DNA of 64,000 bases from Gammaproteobacteria bacterium (GCA_024229935.1 JAAERX010000077.1:1-64000); one strand, 5' to 3'; counted from the first letter of the stretch, positions 32,601-41,386 are shown. Notes: generated from the sequence alone by a model not told the origin. A program made the numbers and translations.

Positions 32601-35536
32601 TCACCCATTTGGGCCATTTCTCGCATTACCCGAACGCCACTTACGAAGCGGTTATCCACACCTTGCCAGAGTTCTTTTTGCAGGCGCTGAGCCCGGCTTT
32701 CAAAGCCACCCTGGTTAAGTTTATCGATGCCGAGTAAAACCAGTGAAGTGAAGTCACCCACGACATTATCAACGTCAGGGTGCAGTGGCATGCGATTAAA
32801 GAGAGTCAGGTTAAGTGTCAGTCGTGGTGCTCTTGACCATGCCGCCAGTGTTTCACCAAAACATTGCAGTAATGCGGCAGTGGGCGTGATGCCGGCTTTT
32901 GATGCCCGTGCCTGGAAGTGTTCCCATTCATCTTTGCCCAATTCCATGCCGCGTTGAGAAAAAATATGCTCTTCAAGAGTTTCCGGTGCACAGGCAAGTG
33001 GCAACTGCGGCATGGGCGGCAGTGTTTGGATGCGCTGTTTCCAGTAATCAAGGGCACGCTGGTAAAAGCTACCATCTCGTAATTGATGTTCGGTGATCAC
33101 GTAATCCCGGAACGATACTCCTGGTAGCGGTAATTCAGCCTGTTCGTCATGGTAGAACGTCAGTAGTTCGGCCGACATGATCTGGAAGCTGCGGGCATCT
33201 GTAATCAAACAGTCAAGACTAATATGCACGCGAGTGGTGTTGGCTGGCATAACTGAAGCAGATAATTCAAATAATGGCCAGCGGTCACTTGGAATCAGTT
33301 GATGAGACAGCCTGTCACGTTCCTGTAACAGGCCTGCTTTGACAGCAGTGTCATCAAGTTGACTTAAATCCTGTACTGGAAAACGATAGGGTGGCACATC
33401 CGGCAGAATTTTTTGTACACCATCTGGCAGAACAACTGCACGAAGCATGGGGTGTCGGTCAATCACTCTCTGCCATGCACGTTCCAGTCGTGGAAGGTCG
33501 AGGTCTTTGGTGTCTACCTCTATATATAAGTGTGTTGAGACATTACCCATTGAAAAATCGGTTCCGCGCCCGACAAGGTAAGCCTGCTGGATGTCAGTGA
33601 GCTCGAATGTTTCGAATTGGCCAGCATGATTAGGCACTACTGTGGGTAGTTGTTCCTCAGCGCTTACTGTTTGAGTGCCTATATTGGCAATTGCATCGGC
33701 ATGATCGCGTTGCAGGTATTTAGCAAGCTGGGCAATGCTTGGTGCGTCTATAAGTGCTGAGATGTATATGTAGTCGCCAAGTAATTGACGTAACTGGTTA
33801 GTGAGCTTTAACGCCAGGATAGAGTCGCCACCCAATTCGAAGAAGTTGTCATTGATACCGACTTTGTCCAGACCAAGTGTTTCGGCCCAAATAACGGCAA
33901 GTTTGTCTTGCAGTTTTCCTGTGGGCGCTACATACGGTGTAATTAATTCAGGGCGTGCATTGTTTGGCGCAGGTAGTGCCCGCCTATCCAGTTTGCCATT
34001 AGGGTTAAGTGGTAGGGCATCGAGAAATACATAGATAGCGGGAACCATATATTCCGGTAAGGATTTTTCAATGTAACTACGTAGGTTTGAAACTGTTGGT
34101 GGTTTAGTAAGGTTGTTTGAGACGACATAAGCAACCAGACGTGGTTCGCCACTATCGTCATGGCGTAAGGTGATAGCTGTTTCGTTTACTTCGGGGTGTG
34201 AGCCGAGGCATGCTTCAATATCACCGAGTTCAATACGGTAACCACGTATCTTGACCTGGTTATCAGTACGCCCGATAAATTCAATCTCACTATTATCAAG
34301 TTGTCGAGCCTGATCACCGGTGCGATAGATGCGGGCAGTACTTTCACCGGGGATATTTATGGTTATGAATTTTTCTGCTGTTAGATTAGGCTGATTAATA
34401 TAGCCACGAGATAAACCGGGGCCACCTACACATAGCTCACCAGCTTTACCTGTAGTTACTGGCTGCAGGTCTTCATCCAGGATATATACTTGCGTATCGG
34501 TGAGCGGCAGGCCAATGTTTCGTGCTTTGGAGTCATCTATATTGGAGCCATCGTATTGACGAAATGCGACCTGTCCACCGGTTTCTGTAATTGCATAGGT
34601 ATTTATCAGGCGTGGTCCTGCATCACCATGTTTTTTGAACCAGGTTTCCAGGTCTCGTGTAACAACAGCTTCACCACTAAATACTATAGAACGCAGGCTT
34701 AACTCATCGTTGCTGTTGTTAAATGCATCATGCAGCAATAGCTGTCTGAAAGCAGAGGGTGTCTGGCTAAAGACGGTAACTTTTTCATCACGTAATAGTG
34801 CATAAAGTCCTGCAGGATCACCACGTATTTCATCAGGCACAATCACCAGCTGTGCCCCGTGCAGAAGTGACCCAAATAATTCCCATGCGGAATAACCAAA
34901 TGCATAGGAATGAAATAAGGTCCATATATCATTCTCACTAAATGAAATCTGTTGGCTGATAGTTGAGAACAGACGTGCGACATTGTGGTGGGTCACCATT
35001 ACGCCTTTTGGCAGACCTGTTGAACCGGAGGTAAAAATCAGGTAGCAAAGATGGTCAGGCCTGACGGCTACATTAGGGCATGTGGTTTTTGCATTATCAA
35101 TGGTCTCAATATCAATGAAGCTGGCGCTGGAGGCGGGCAGTGCATTGTGCAATGAGTGACGGGTAACAATTATTTGTGGTGCTGCCTGATCAAGAATGTG
35201 GGCAAGTCGGTCGGGTGGATAGCTGGGGTCAAGTGGCACATAAGCGCCACCTGCTTTTAATATTCCGAGCAGGCCTACAACGAGTTCAATAGAACGATCC
35301 AGGCAAAGACCTACGGTTGTGTCTGGATTAACCCCTGCAGCAACCAGAAGATTGGCAAGTTGATTGGCTTGTTGATCGAGTTCTGCGTAGCTCAGTCGGT
35401 TGTTGCCATAGCTGATGGCAATGGCATCTGGCCGCTGCTTCGCCTGCTGTTCAAACGTGTGATGTAAGCACCCCTGTGCGGCGGTAGTTGTTACCGCAGC
35501 AGGATTAGCAGGCGTAGCTGACCGGTTTCCGGTCAT
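29657..35536 (-). CDS. Loader and thiazole-forming NRPS: A-PCP-Cy-A(Cys)-PCP-Ox
   Basis: 1959 aa. It starts directly with an A domain, so it is a loading protein. That A domain has AFGYSAWELFG near residue 212, so Gly replaces the Asp that binds the alpha-amino group; the code reads GYWSVSTGQK. PCP1 (GGDSILALK) carries S572. A heterocyclisation domain (about 640-1070) has DCLITDARS (DxxxxDxxS) near residue 778. The second A domain has code DLYNMSLIWK, a cysteine code. PCP2 (LLQMGATSIEM) carries S1651. The C-terminal 250 residues are a nitroreductase/SagB-like FMN oxidase, expected to oxidise thiazoline to thiazole. The arrangement resembles BlmIII of bleomycin. It ends in the acidic tail DERDEGEL. 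It shares one base with queD upstream. The starter substrate is unknown. Confidence 0.95.
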   Translation of the reverse strand: MTGNRSATPANPAAVTTTAAQGCLHHTFEQQAKQRPDAIAISYGNNRLSYAELDQQANQLANLLVAAGVNPDTTVGLCLDRSIELVVGLLGILKAGGAYVPLDPSYPPDRLAHILDQAAPQIIVTRHSLHNALPASSASFIDIETIDNAKTTCPNVAVRPDHLCYLIFTSGSTGLPKGVMVTHHNVARLFSTISQQISFSENDIWTLFHSYAFGYSAWELFGSLLHGAQLVIVPDEIRGDPAGLYALLRDEKVTVFSQTPSAFRQLLLHDAFNNSNDELSLRSIVFSGEAVVTRDLETWFKKHGDAGPRLINTYAITETGGQVAFRQYDGSNIDDSKARNIGLPLTDTQVYILDEDLQPVTTGKAGELCVGGPGLSRGYINQPNLTAEKFITINIPGESTARIYRTGDQARQLDNSEIEFIGRTDNQVKIRGYRIELGDIEACLGSHPEVNETAITLRHDDSGEPRLVAYVVSNNLTKPPTVSNLRSYIEKSLPEYMVPAIYVFLDALPLNPNGKLDRRALPAPNNARPELITPYVAPTGKLQDKLAVIWAETLGLDKVGINDNFFELGGDSILALKLTNQLRQLLGDYIYISALIDAPSIAQLAKYLQRDHADAIANIGTQTVSAEEQLPTVVPNHAGQFETFELTDIQQAYLVGRGTDFSMGNVSTHLYIEVDTKDLDLPRLERAWQRVIDRHPMLRAVVLPDGVQKILPDVPPYRFPVQDLSQLDDTAVKAGLLQERDRLSHQLIPSDRWPLFELSASVMPANTTRVHISLDCLITDARSFQIMSAELLTFYHDEQAELPLPGVSFRDYVITEHQLRDGSFYQRALDYWKQRIQTLPPMPQLPLACAPETLEEHIFSQRGMELGKDEWEHFQARASKAGITPTAALLQCFGETLAAWSRAPRLTLNLTLFNRMPLHPDVDNVVGDFTSLVLLGIDKLNQGGFESRAQRLQKELWQGVDNRFVSGVRVMREMAQMGDKVQPMMPVVFTSTLGIGSGGQDSSSWHQLGEQVFSVSQTPQVWIDHVASEREGALWYTWDVVDQLFPKGMIDDMFAAYGKRLKQLATDDAAWEQDWITSLINLLPEQQRQLRDEINATEAPEPGELLHAGFTRSAAATPTATAIIANDRSLTYAELDQLSNQLAHQLHAQGVQTNELVAVVMQKGWEQVVAVLGILKAGAAYLPIDASMPAERLHYLLDFGQARLAVTQVCQDAAIDWPTDTIRLRISDDELSAAPDTELSNQTTLSDIAYVIFTSGSTGQPKGVVIDHRGAVNTCADVNQRFKVTAKDRVLALSSLSFDLSVYDIFGVLAAGGAIVMPDASGMRDPAHWASMVAKHQISVWNTVPALMDLLTDYAEQQTAPVLQSLRIVMMSGDWIPVKLPKRIQAVGQDIQVYSLGGATEASIWSILYPIENVPPDWISIPYGKPMLNQSFHVFNSDLTPCPVWVPGELYIGGIGVAKGYWRDDEKTAASFITHPNTGERLYRTGDLGRYLPDGNIEFMGREDFQVKIQGFRVELGDIEAALEAHPGIRNTVVIASGPDHGNKRLIAYLVAEHDPAPGTEELRAWLGNKLPEYMVPSSFITLNKLPLTANGKVDRRELPEPPSLESETTSQASTTDTALPDTDIARLVSEILGGAEIAPDTNLLQMGATSIEMIRIANALDQHLGFRPRMDDFYRDPSITGLTTLYSQHQPQVKASTADTSGDPLRTPDWLLAGIEKVMDPDERNTFKASRPALKRFTADTKDITLPGGVVSEDRYIEHRSHRNFTEQPLATESLSNLLGCLASIQLNDNPKYLYASAGGLYPIQTYIYIKPNRINGIDAGIYYHDPDQHRLVQVNTNSEAIRSIYDPLINRPIFDNAAFAIFLVAELKSIGAMYQERALHYSTLEAGHITQLLEMRAADFGIGLCQIGGLETPDLVELLELDTSQLVLHGLLGGGMTENTTAAAEKHSPDERDEGEL

Positions 35537-35898
35537 TAATCATCCTCACCCTGATACAGACAACCACTTGTGCAGGTTTCATTAATAAGTACCTTGCTTA
35601 GTTCAGGAAGCCTGGGTTTAAGTTGTTTCCAGATCCATCTGGCCATGACTTCACTTGTGGGATTTTCCAGGCCAGGAATATCATTCAGATAGTGGTGATC
35701 TAGGCTGTCCCATATAGGCATAAAGGCCTTTTTTAAGTCACCATAGTCGACAACCCAGCCCGTAGTTTCGCCTACGGGTCCAGAAACAAATATAGTTGTC
35801 TTGAAGGAATGTCCGTGCAGACGGCCACATTTGTGGCCTTCCTCAACATTAGGTAGCTTGTGGGCTGACTCGAACATGAATTCTTTATAAATTTCCAT
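35536..35898 (-). CDS. queD: 6-carboxy-5,6,7,8-tetrahydropterin synthase (QueD family)
   Basis: 120 aa, full length for the family and close to E. coli QueD. Zinc ligands H13 (ESAHKLP), H28 and H30 (LHGHSF), the nucleophile C24 (HKCGRLHGH) and the DHHYLND motif are all present, so it should be active. QueD turns 7,8-dihydroneopterin triphosphate into 6-carboxytetrahydropterin, the second step towards queuosine and other 7-deazapurines. No queE or queC lies nearby. Its TAA shares its last A with the ATG of the loader NRPS, which implies coupled translation. A GGAG ribosome-binding site lies upstream. It may be the housekeeping queD with an NRPS operon fused behind it, or a pathway gene that supplies a pterin building block. 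Confidence 0.93.
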   Translation of the reverse strand: MEIYKEFMFESAHKLPNVEEGHKCGRLHGHSFKTTIFVSGPVGETTGWVVDYGDLKKAFMPIWDSLDHHYLNDIPGLENPTSEVMARWIWKQLKPRLPELSKVLINETCTSGCLYQGEDD

Positions 35899-36484
35899 CT
35901 AACTCTCCAACTGCGTTCCTTATGCATTAAAACTATGGCGCCAAACTCGTTGTGTGCCCACTTAATTTATTTACCTTTATCCGGCGTTTCTTAAAAGTAA
36001 AACTTATTTACCCTCATAATATAATGACTCGCGTATATATTGATTCGGCCCTTAAAGTTCAGGCTTTGTTATTCAGTTCAGTAGACCGCTCCTGCTGAAG
36101 TCTTACCATTGTGCATGCTGATCAGTATTCAGGAAGCATTATTCTAGTGGTTTAGCAGGGTTCAGGGCGTCGAACGGGTTCGCATTTTAATGCACGAGGG
36201 TGACTCAGTTAGTCAGAAAATCAGACTGATACTCATAATTTTCACCTGTATTTGTCTTTAAAAGAGTAAATAGCTTACCAAACAATAACTTATATTTAGT
36301 GCATGGGCATGCATACTGAGCTGAAATCAGGGTGCTTCTCTTTAATTTGCTGGCTTAAAGCTAATCCAGCGCCACTAAGTACCCGTATTTTTCATCCTGT
36401 GGCTTAATCTGGTATACAGATAAGCCGTTTTGTTCAGGAATTTAGTGCATTTCTTTTGGGTTGCAAGACGGCAATTTATTCCAG
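35899..36484. other. Divergent intergenic region upstream of queD-NRPS
   Basis: AT-rich, about 590 bases, between the minus-strand queD-NRPS operon and the plus-strand secreted-protein gene. It must carry the promoter for the 35-kb NRPS transcript unless that starts internally. AT-rich candidates such as TATATT near 36020 lack a convincing -35 partner. I see no gene, tRNA or clear operator. Confidence 0.4.
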
Positions 36485-36583
36485 ATGAAACTAATATTTA
36501 AACTATTCTCAGGGTTTTTACTCCCTGTGGGGATATTATTTCTGGTACTTGTGTGGTTAATGGTTGGCAATTTAAGGGACTAA
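36485..36583 (+). CDS. Possible 32-aa membrane peptide
   Basis: A short frame from ATG at 36485 to TAA at 36583 encodes a peptide that is almost all one hydrophobic segment, with Lys near the start and NLRD at the end. Its stop lies three bases before the ATG of the next gene, and that gene's AAGGGA ribosome-binding site lies inside it. It could be a coupled leader peptide or chance. No strong ribosome-binding site is visible in front of it. Confidence 0.3.
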   Translation: MKLIFKLFSGFLLPVGILFLVLVWLMVGNLRD

Positions 36584-36586
36584 CTG

Positions 36587-39436
36587 ATGTTAATGAATTT
36601 AGGTCTGCAGGGAGTGTTTAGGAGGTTATTTTGCCTGATTCTTTTAGGTGTGCTGCTATCAAGTCCACTTGCTGCCCAGTCAGAATTTGAAATTAAGTCG
36701 ATTGTTGCGGTCACTGATAATTATAAAGATAACTACTTTGAGCAAGATTATCCTGAAAGTATTTCTGATATTCCAGCACGATTAAATTTTGTAGTGACAC
36801 CAGGTGAATATGAACCCGCAAGTTTTGTGCTGCATGCTAATAGCCAAATTAAAGGCCTTAATGTTCGAGTTACCGAGTTAAGTGACCCGGAAGGAAACCT
36901 GCTGACAGGTGCGAATGTGGATATACGCATTGTAAAGCGATGGTATCAGAGAAATGTTGGTTCCAGCTCTCCACAGAATATTAGGTATATGACTTCAGAA
37001 TTGCTCGTTTATGATGACACATTAATTCGTGCAGAAGATGGGAAAAATTTTCTGAAACTTGAAAATGGTAAATATGTTGATATTAGTAAGTCAGGTCAAA
37101 CGAAAAAAAGCATAACTCCGTCACCAAAAAAATTTCCTGTGCGGGATGCAAATTCATTGCAGCCAATTGACTTACAAGTAGGGGAGAGCCGACAGTTTTG
37201 GGTCACATTGCATACTGAGGTTAATACTCCGGCTGGGCTTTATCAGGCTGTCATTGAGTTTGTTCAAGACGGTGATGTTACAAAGAGCATTCCTGTTGCT
37301 GTGGAGGTTCTTCCATTTGTGTTGGCCGACCCCCCCATTGAGTATAGTTTTTACTATCGTGGATACCTAGCTCGCAATAACTCATTTGGTAGCGTGTCGT
37401 CTGAGCTTAAGAGTGAGTCGCAGATGCTTGCGGACTTGCAAAATATGTACGAGCACGGTGTTAAGAATCCAACTGTTTACCAGAATTTTGATAGTGGGTT
37501 GCTGGATCGGGTTATGCAATTAAGGTCAGAGGCAGGCATGCATAAAGAGAGTCTGTACTATTTGGGATTAGATATTGGCCCAAATAAAGAAGGCTTCCTT
37601 TCCCCATGGCTTGGTCAGAATGTGCAAGAGGTACGTTCTGTTGCTGCAAAATATGGCGTGTCAGATGTTTATTTCTATGCCCGTGACGAGACGCGCGGCG
37701 AGGAGCTGGCTTACCAGTTCCCATTCTGGGAGGCAGTTAAAAAAGCAGGGGGCAAGGTTATGTCTGCTGGCTGGAAGAATACCACCAAATATCCGGGTAA
37801 CTTTGAAGTCACTGGTGCTAAAGAAGATTTATTTGTGTGCAATGGCGCTTATAGCCTTGCTGAGGCGCAACGCTGGCATGAAAAAGGTCGGTTGATATAT
37901 TCGTATTATAACCCTGTAGGTGGTATTGAATTGCCGCAGACCTGGCGCAGAAACTATGGTCTGTTGTTGTGGCAGGCAGGTTATGACGGCGCAATGCCCT
38001 ATGCATGGCAGCATTCTTTTGGTGATGGATGGAATGATTTTGATCACCCTCAATATCGTGATCACAATTTTACTTACCCAACAGTGGACAGGCCAATTGA
38101 TACCGTGCAATGGGAAGGTTTTCGCGAAGGCGTGGATGATGTCAGGTATTTGGCAACATTATTAGCGCTACTTGATGATACACAAAGTAAAGACTCGCCC
38201 TATGCTAGTGATGCAAGAGCCTGGGTGGATCAACTTCGCATTGCTCCCCTTGCACAGTTGGATCTGGATAATATACGTGCTCAAACTGCAGCGTATATCC
38301 TGGCTTTAAGTGGCTGGAGCGATAACTCTCAGGTGCCACTTGAATTAACTGATCTTAATGTGTCGCAGGTTGAGCCGGATGGCACGGCAGAGGTGAGTTG
38401 GCGCACTTCACTAAGGGCTACCACTGGGTATCAAAGTAGTGCCGCGACTGAAGTTATTTCCTTATCGAGTGCTCGTGGGCCAGGAACAATTAATCATGTT
38501 GTTACTGTGGCGGGGTTAGAACCGGGAAAAAATGTAGCATTCACTGTGTCGTCAGGAGTTTCAGAAACTTCTGATCTGACTACACAAAGTGGCATGATAA
38601 ATACTAATACGAAAATAAGTTTTATTGATGAGTCTGTTGTAGTGGATAACACAGATTTATTAATTAATTTTTCTGCCCGGAGTGATTACAGAAGTAGTGT
38701 AGCTGTTGATATTGACCAAACCCTACTGGGGTGGTGGCGCTTTTCTGAATCAACAGATGAACTGATAGACCTTTCCAGCTGGGCGCATGAGGGTGCGTTA
38801 ATGGGTAATGCTGAAATAGGGGATGGCTGGTTTGGAAATGGCGTTAGTCTCAAGGGTGATGGAGGTTTTGTCAGTCTTCCGGATATTGAGATTGCTGAGA
38901 ATGGCACAGTGACTGTAGAGGGCTGGTTTCGGTTTCATTCTTTTGCTGAGGATAAAGCCCAGAGTATGGGGTTATTTTCAGGCTTTTATCAGCATGGTGA
39001 TAATAACTATTTTTATTTTTCAGGTACGAATGACCGCTTTCCGGCTGGACCTTTGTTAACCAAGAATATTTGGCATCATATTGCGGTTATCTGGAGTGGT
39101 GATGTGGCTACTGCAAAGATGTATGTTGATGGTCGGCTGGTTCCCATAACCATACAAGGCGAGCCTGAAGAGATTAGGGAAATTGATGGGTTAAATATAG
39201 GCAGGAGTGTTGGTTATTTTGGCGGTCTTATTAGTGCGGTGAAAAACACCTTTAACGGTGATATTGATGAAATCAGGGTCTGGAGCAGAGTGCTTAGTGA
39301 GGCAGAGGTTAAGGCCTCATATAACAGTGGCCAGGGAAGCCATGTATTTCGTATGAAAAACCAGAGTGGGGCAGAACCAGACTGGACTATGATTGGTGCA
39401 AATGCAGCGGATGAGTATATTTTGCAAGAGCCATAA
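36587..39436 (+). CDS. Secreted GH123/DUF4091-like protein with LamG domain
   Basis: 949 aa. A signal peptide is visible: a hydrophobic run of about 15 residues followed by SPLAAQ near residue 31. Residues about 40-570 resemble glycoside hydrolase-like DUF4091 proteins, with a beta-rich N-terminal part and the typical REGVDDVRYLATLLALL motif near residue 515. A beta-sandwich linker follows. Residues about 710-920 form a LamG/concanavalin-like jellyroll (LLGWWRFSES, VTVEGWFRFHS, GDIDEIRVWSRVLSEAEV). It probably acts on or binds polysaccharide outside the cytoplasm. AAGGGA lies ten bases before the ATG. The gene is divergent from the NRPS operon and I see no functional link to it. Enzymatic activity is not proven by the motifs. 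Confidence 0.85.
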   Translation: MLMNLGLQGVFRRLFCLILLGVLLSSPLAAQSEFEIKSIVAVTDNYKDNYFEQDYPESISDIPARLNFVVTPGEYEPASFVLHANSQIKGLNVRVTELSDPEGNLLTGANVDIRIVKRWYQRNVGSSSPQNIRYMTSELLVYDDTLIRAEDGKNFLKLENGKYVDISKSGQTKKSITPSPKKFPVRDANSLQPIDLQVGESRQFWVTLHTEVNTPAGLYQAVIEFVQDGDVTKSIPVAVEVLPFVLADPPIEYSFYYRGYLARNNSFGSVSSELKSESQMLADLQNMYEHGVKNPTVYQNFDSGLLDRVMQLRSEAGMHKESLYYLGLDIGPNKEGFLSPWLGQNVQEVRSVAAKYGVSDVYFYARDETRGEELAYQFPFWEAVKKAGGKVMSAGWKNTTKYPGNFEVTGAKEDLFVCNGAYSLAEAQRWHEKGRLIYSYYNPVGGIELPQTWRRNYGLLLWQAGYDGAMPYAWQHSFGDGWNDFDHPQYRDHNFTYPTVDRPIDTVQWEGFREGVDDVRYLATLLALLDDTQSKDSPYASDARAWVDQLRIAPLAQLDLDNIRAQTAAYILALSGWSDNSQVPLELTDLNVSQVEPDGTAEVSWRTSLRATTGYQSSAATEVISLSSARGPGTINHVVTVAGLEPGKNVAFTVSSGVSETSDLTTQSGMINTNTKISFIDESVVVDNTDLLINFSARSDYRSSVAVDIDQTLLGWWRFSESTDELIDLSSWAHEGALMGNAEIGDGWFGNGVSLKGDGGFVSLPDIEIAENGTVTVEGWFRFHSFAEDKAQSMGLFSGFYQHGDNNYFYFSGTNDRFPAGPLLTKNIWHHIAVIWSGDVATAKMYVDGRLVPITIQGEPEEIREIDGLNIGRSVGYFGGLISAVKNTFNGDIDEIRVWSRVLSEAEVKASYNSGQGSHVFRMKNQSGAEPDWTMIGANAADEYILQEP

Positions 39437-39449
39437 ACCGTAGTAATGA

Positions 39450-40151
39450 CTAGCTGTATTTTTGCGCAATAACCCAGAGAAAGGTGGTCTCTTTGCCGTC
39501 CTCTATGGCGGACTCTTTTGACTGTTCAATAATCTTAAAGCCAGGGGCGCTGATTAGCTGTAGTGTTTTTTCTTCATCAAAACTACTCCAGTACATTGTT
39601 GAACCATGCCAGTCTTCGGTAACAAGGTCTTCTATGTCATAAGGGTAAAGTGCGGCCATAAAAATCCCGCCAGGGCGGAGCCATTTATTTATCTGTTTTA
39701 TGAGCGGTTCATAACGGTCGCGTGGTATGTGATGAAAGGCATAGTATGCAACCACAGCATCAAAAGTTTCACCTGCAAAGTCCAATGCGGTCATATCAGA
39801 TAAAATAAACTTGGCATTAGGTGCGTTCTTTTTGGCAAGCTCAAGGCAGCTTTCAGATATATCGTTAGCAGTTACAGCATAGTGCTGGGCAAGTGTTTTT
39901 GTTGTTGGGTCACCCGGCCCACAGCCCAGTTCCAGGAGTTTGGCGCCTTTGGGCACATTATCAATTAGTAGCTTTGTGTATTTGTCACGATCAGGACGCT
40001 CATGTCGTAATGCCCAGTTTCCGTAGTCTCCAGCCATCTCATCGTAGCCCATAGCAACAATGCGTTCAGGTTGATTGCGATAGCGGATACTGCGAATGAC
40101 AGAAGCTATTCGGCGCAATACTTGTTTAAATTTGCTAGGGTTATTTTTCAT
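39450..40151 (-). CDS. Class I SAM-dependent methyltransferase
   Basis: 233 aa. The Rossmann-type SAM motif LLELGCGPGDPTTK lies near residues 95-108. It is followed by the acidic residue of motif II and DAVVAYYAFHHI, the pattern of small-molecule methyltransferases of the Methyltransf_11/25 type. The substrate cannot be told. It faces the secreted-protein gene with only 13 bases between the stops and is divergent from the glycosyltransferase gene. It could act on a glycan or lipid handled by that gene, or modify the nonribosomal peptide, but nothing shows this directly. Confidence 0.85.
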   Translation of the reverse strand: MKNNPSKFKQVLRRIASVIRSIRYRNQPERIVAMGYDEMAGDYGNWALRHERPDRDKYTKLLIDNVPKGAKLLELGCGPGDPTTKTLAQHYAVTANDISESCLELAKKNAPNAKFILSDMTALDFAGETFDAVVAYYAFHHIPRDRYEPLIKQINKWLRPGGIFMAALYPYDIEDLVTEDWHGSTMYWSSFDEEKTLQLISAPGFKIIEQSKESAIEDGKETTFLWVIAQKYS

Positions 40152-40356
40152 ATATGGTTGTTGTTGGTCTGTTTTATATGTTACTCAATTAGGCGAAGGC
40201 GAGTCTAGCACAGAGCTTGGCCGCCGAAAGTGCATGGTTAGCACTATAGGTCGCTGTTCTTATGTAATCTTTATGAAAGTTATGATGTGCCCTACACATT
40301 GCTATGCAGGCTGTGCTGAAGAATAATCGACAGCCAGACAGGAAAACCTTAAACCT

Positions 40357-41307
40357 ATGGATCAGAGAACGGTTAGTATTATTATCCCTGTGCGTAACCA
40401 GCCAGAGACTCTGGAACTGTTGCTCGCGGCCCTGGATATGCAGGTATGTCCGGAGGGCTGGGCGATTGAAGTTGTTTGTGTGGACAATAATTCGACTGAT
40501 CACACGGCTGAGGTTATTCACCGGCACAATGCGGTTTATTTACTTGAGATGATTCTCGGGCCTTCTGTGGCAAGAAATACTGGGGCTGCGGCTTCAGTAG
40601 GTGAATTGCTCTGGTTTATTGATGCTGATGCAGTGCCTTTAGGTAATGATTTTGTCAGTAGAATTATTCAAACATCAGAAGAGCTAGGTGATTTTGGAGG
40701 TTTTGGCGGGCCTATTCTGTTGCCGGATGTGCAGAAAAATAATCCTATCGCCTATGCTGATCATATGGCTTGCTGGTCAGCCTGGAATGCCTGGCGTCCT
40801 AGCGGTCAATCAGGTTTTCAACCGACTAGTATTGTTATACCTCGCGCAGTTTTTGAACTGGTAGGTGGATACGACACAAAATTACGTGTTTTGGAGGACT
40901 GGGACCTACAATTGAGAATTGAACAATCCCGGCAATTAACTGAAGGGCCTGATGCACCTATTAGGCCAATCTGGTTTATAGAGTCACTTGCGGTAGCTCA
41001 TAGTGCTCGAGGCTCTTTAATGCGCACATTGAAACATAGCTGGTATTGGGGATTGCCGAGTCGGGAAGGTTGGTTGGAGCGCTCCGGTGTTTCTGCAAAG
41101 TACCTTGAGCGGCCCGTATTAAGGTGGCTTGGTTTGCCACGACTTTTTTTCGGGCGGGCAATTCATCCTTTGCAAACTGCCTGGCGAGTATCCCGATGGC
41201 GAACAGTGCTTTGTCTGCCTTTTATTTTGCTGACGCTATTTGTATGGTCAATTGCAGTAATTGTTGGCAAAGGGCAGCCAGAAGATAATCAAATTGCCCC
41301 TGTGTAA
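40357..41307 (+). CDS. Family 2 glycosyltransferase
   Basis: 316 aa. The N-terminus has the GT-A nucleotide-sugar fold: SIIIPVRNQPETLELLLAAL, then VDNNSTD, then the DADA metal site near residue 90, and a later LEDWDLQLRIE acceptor-side motif. One hydrophobic segment near the C-terminus (about 285-305) suggests membrane attachment. AGGA lies upstream of the ATG. Such enzymes build cell-surface or exported polysaccharide. Donor and acceptor cannot be deduced. Confidence 0.88.
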   Translation: MDQRTVSIIIPVRNQPETLELLLAALDMQVCPEGWAIEVVCVDNNSTDHTAEVIHRHNAVYLLEMILGPSVARNTGAAASVGELLWFIDADAVPLGNDFVSRIIQTSEELGDFGGFGGPILLPDVQKNNPIAYADHMACWSAWNAWRPSGQSGFQPTSIVIPRAVFELVGGYDTKLRVLEDWDLQLRIEQSRQLTEGPDAPIRPIWFIESLAVAHSARGSLMRTLKHSWYWGLPSREGWLERSGVSAKYLERPVLRWLGLPRLFFGRAIHPLQTAWRVSRWRTVLCLPFILLTLFVWSIAVIVGKGQPEDNQIAPV

Positions 41308-41386
41308 TGCTGTCTGGTTAGTTTTAGGTTGAGCTTTTTTTGAATGCCCTGTAAATAAATATTTTCAGAGCATTTACTGAAGTGGC

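Noticed and set aside
34870-34930. The Gly in place of Asp in the starter A domain as a sequencing error
   Set aside because: GGT (Gly) would need one base change from GAT (Asp), but the neighbouring Tyr-Ser-Ala-Trp and the unusual TETGGQVAF motif are also atypical, so the domain as a whole is diverged.
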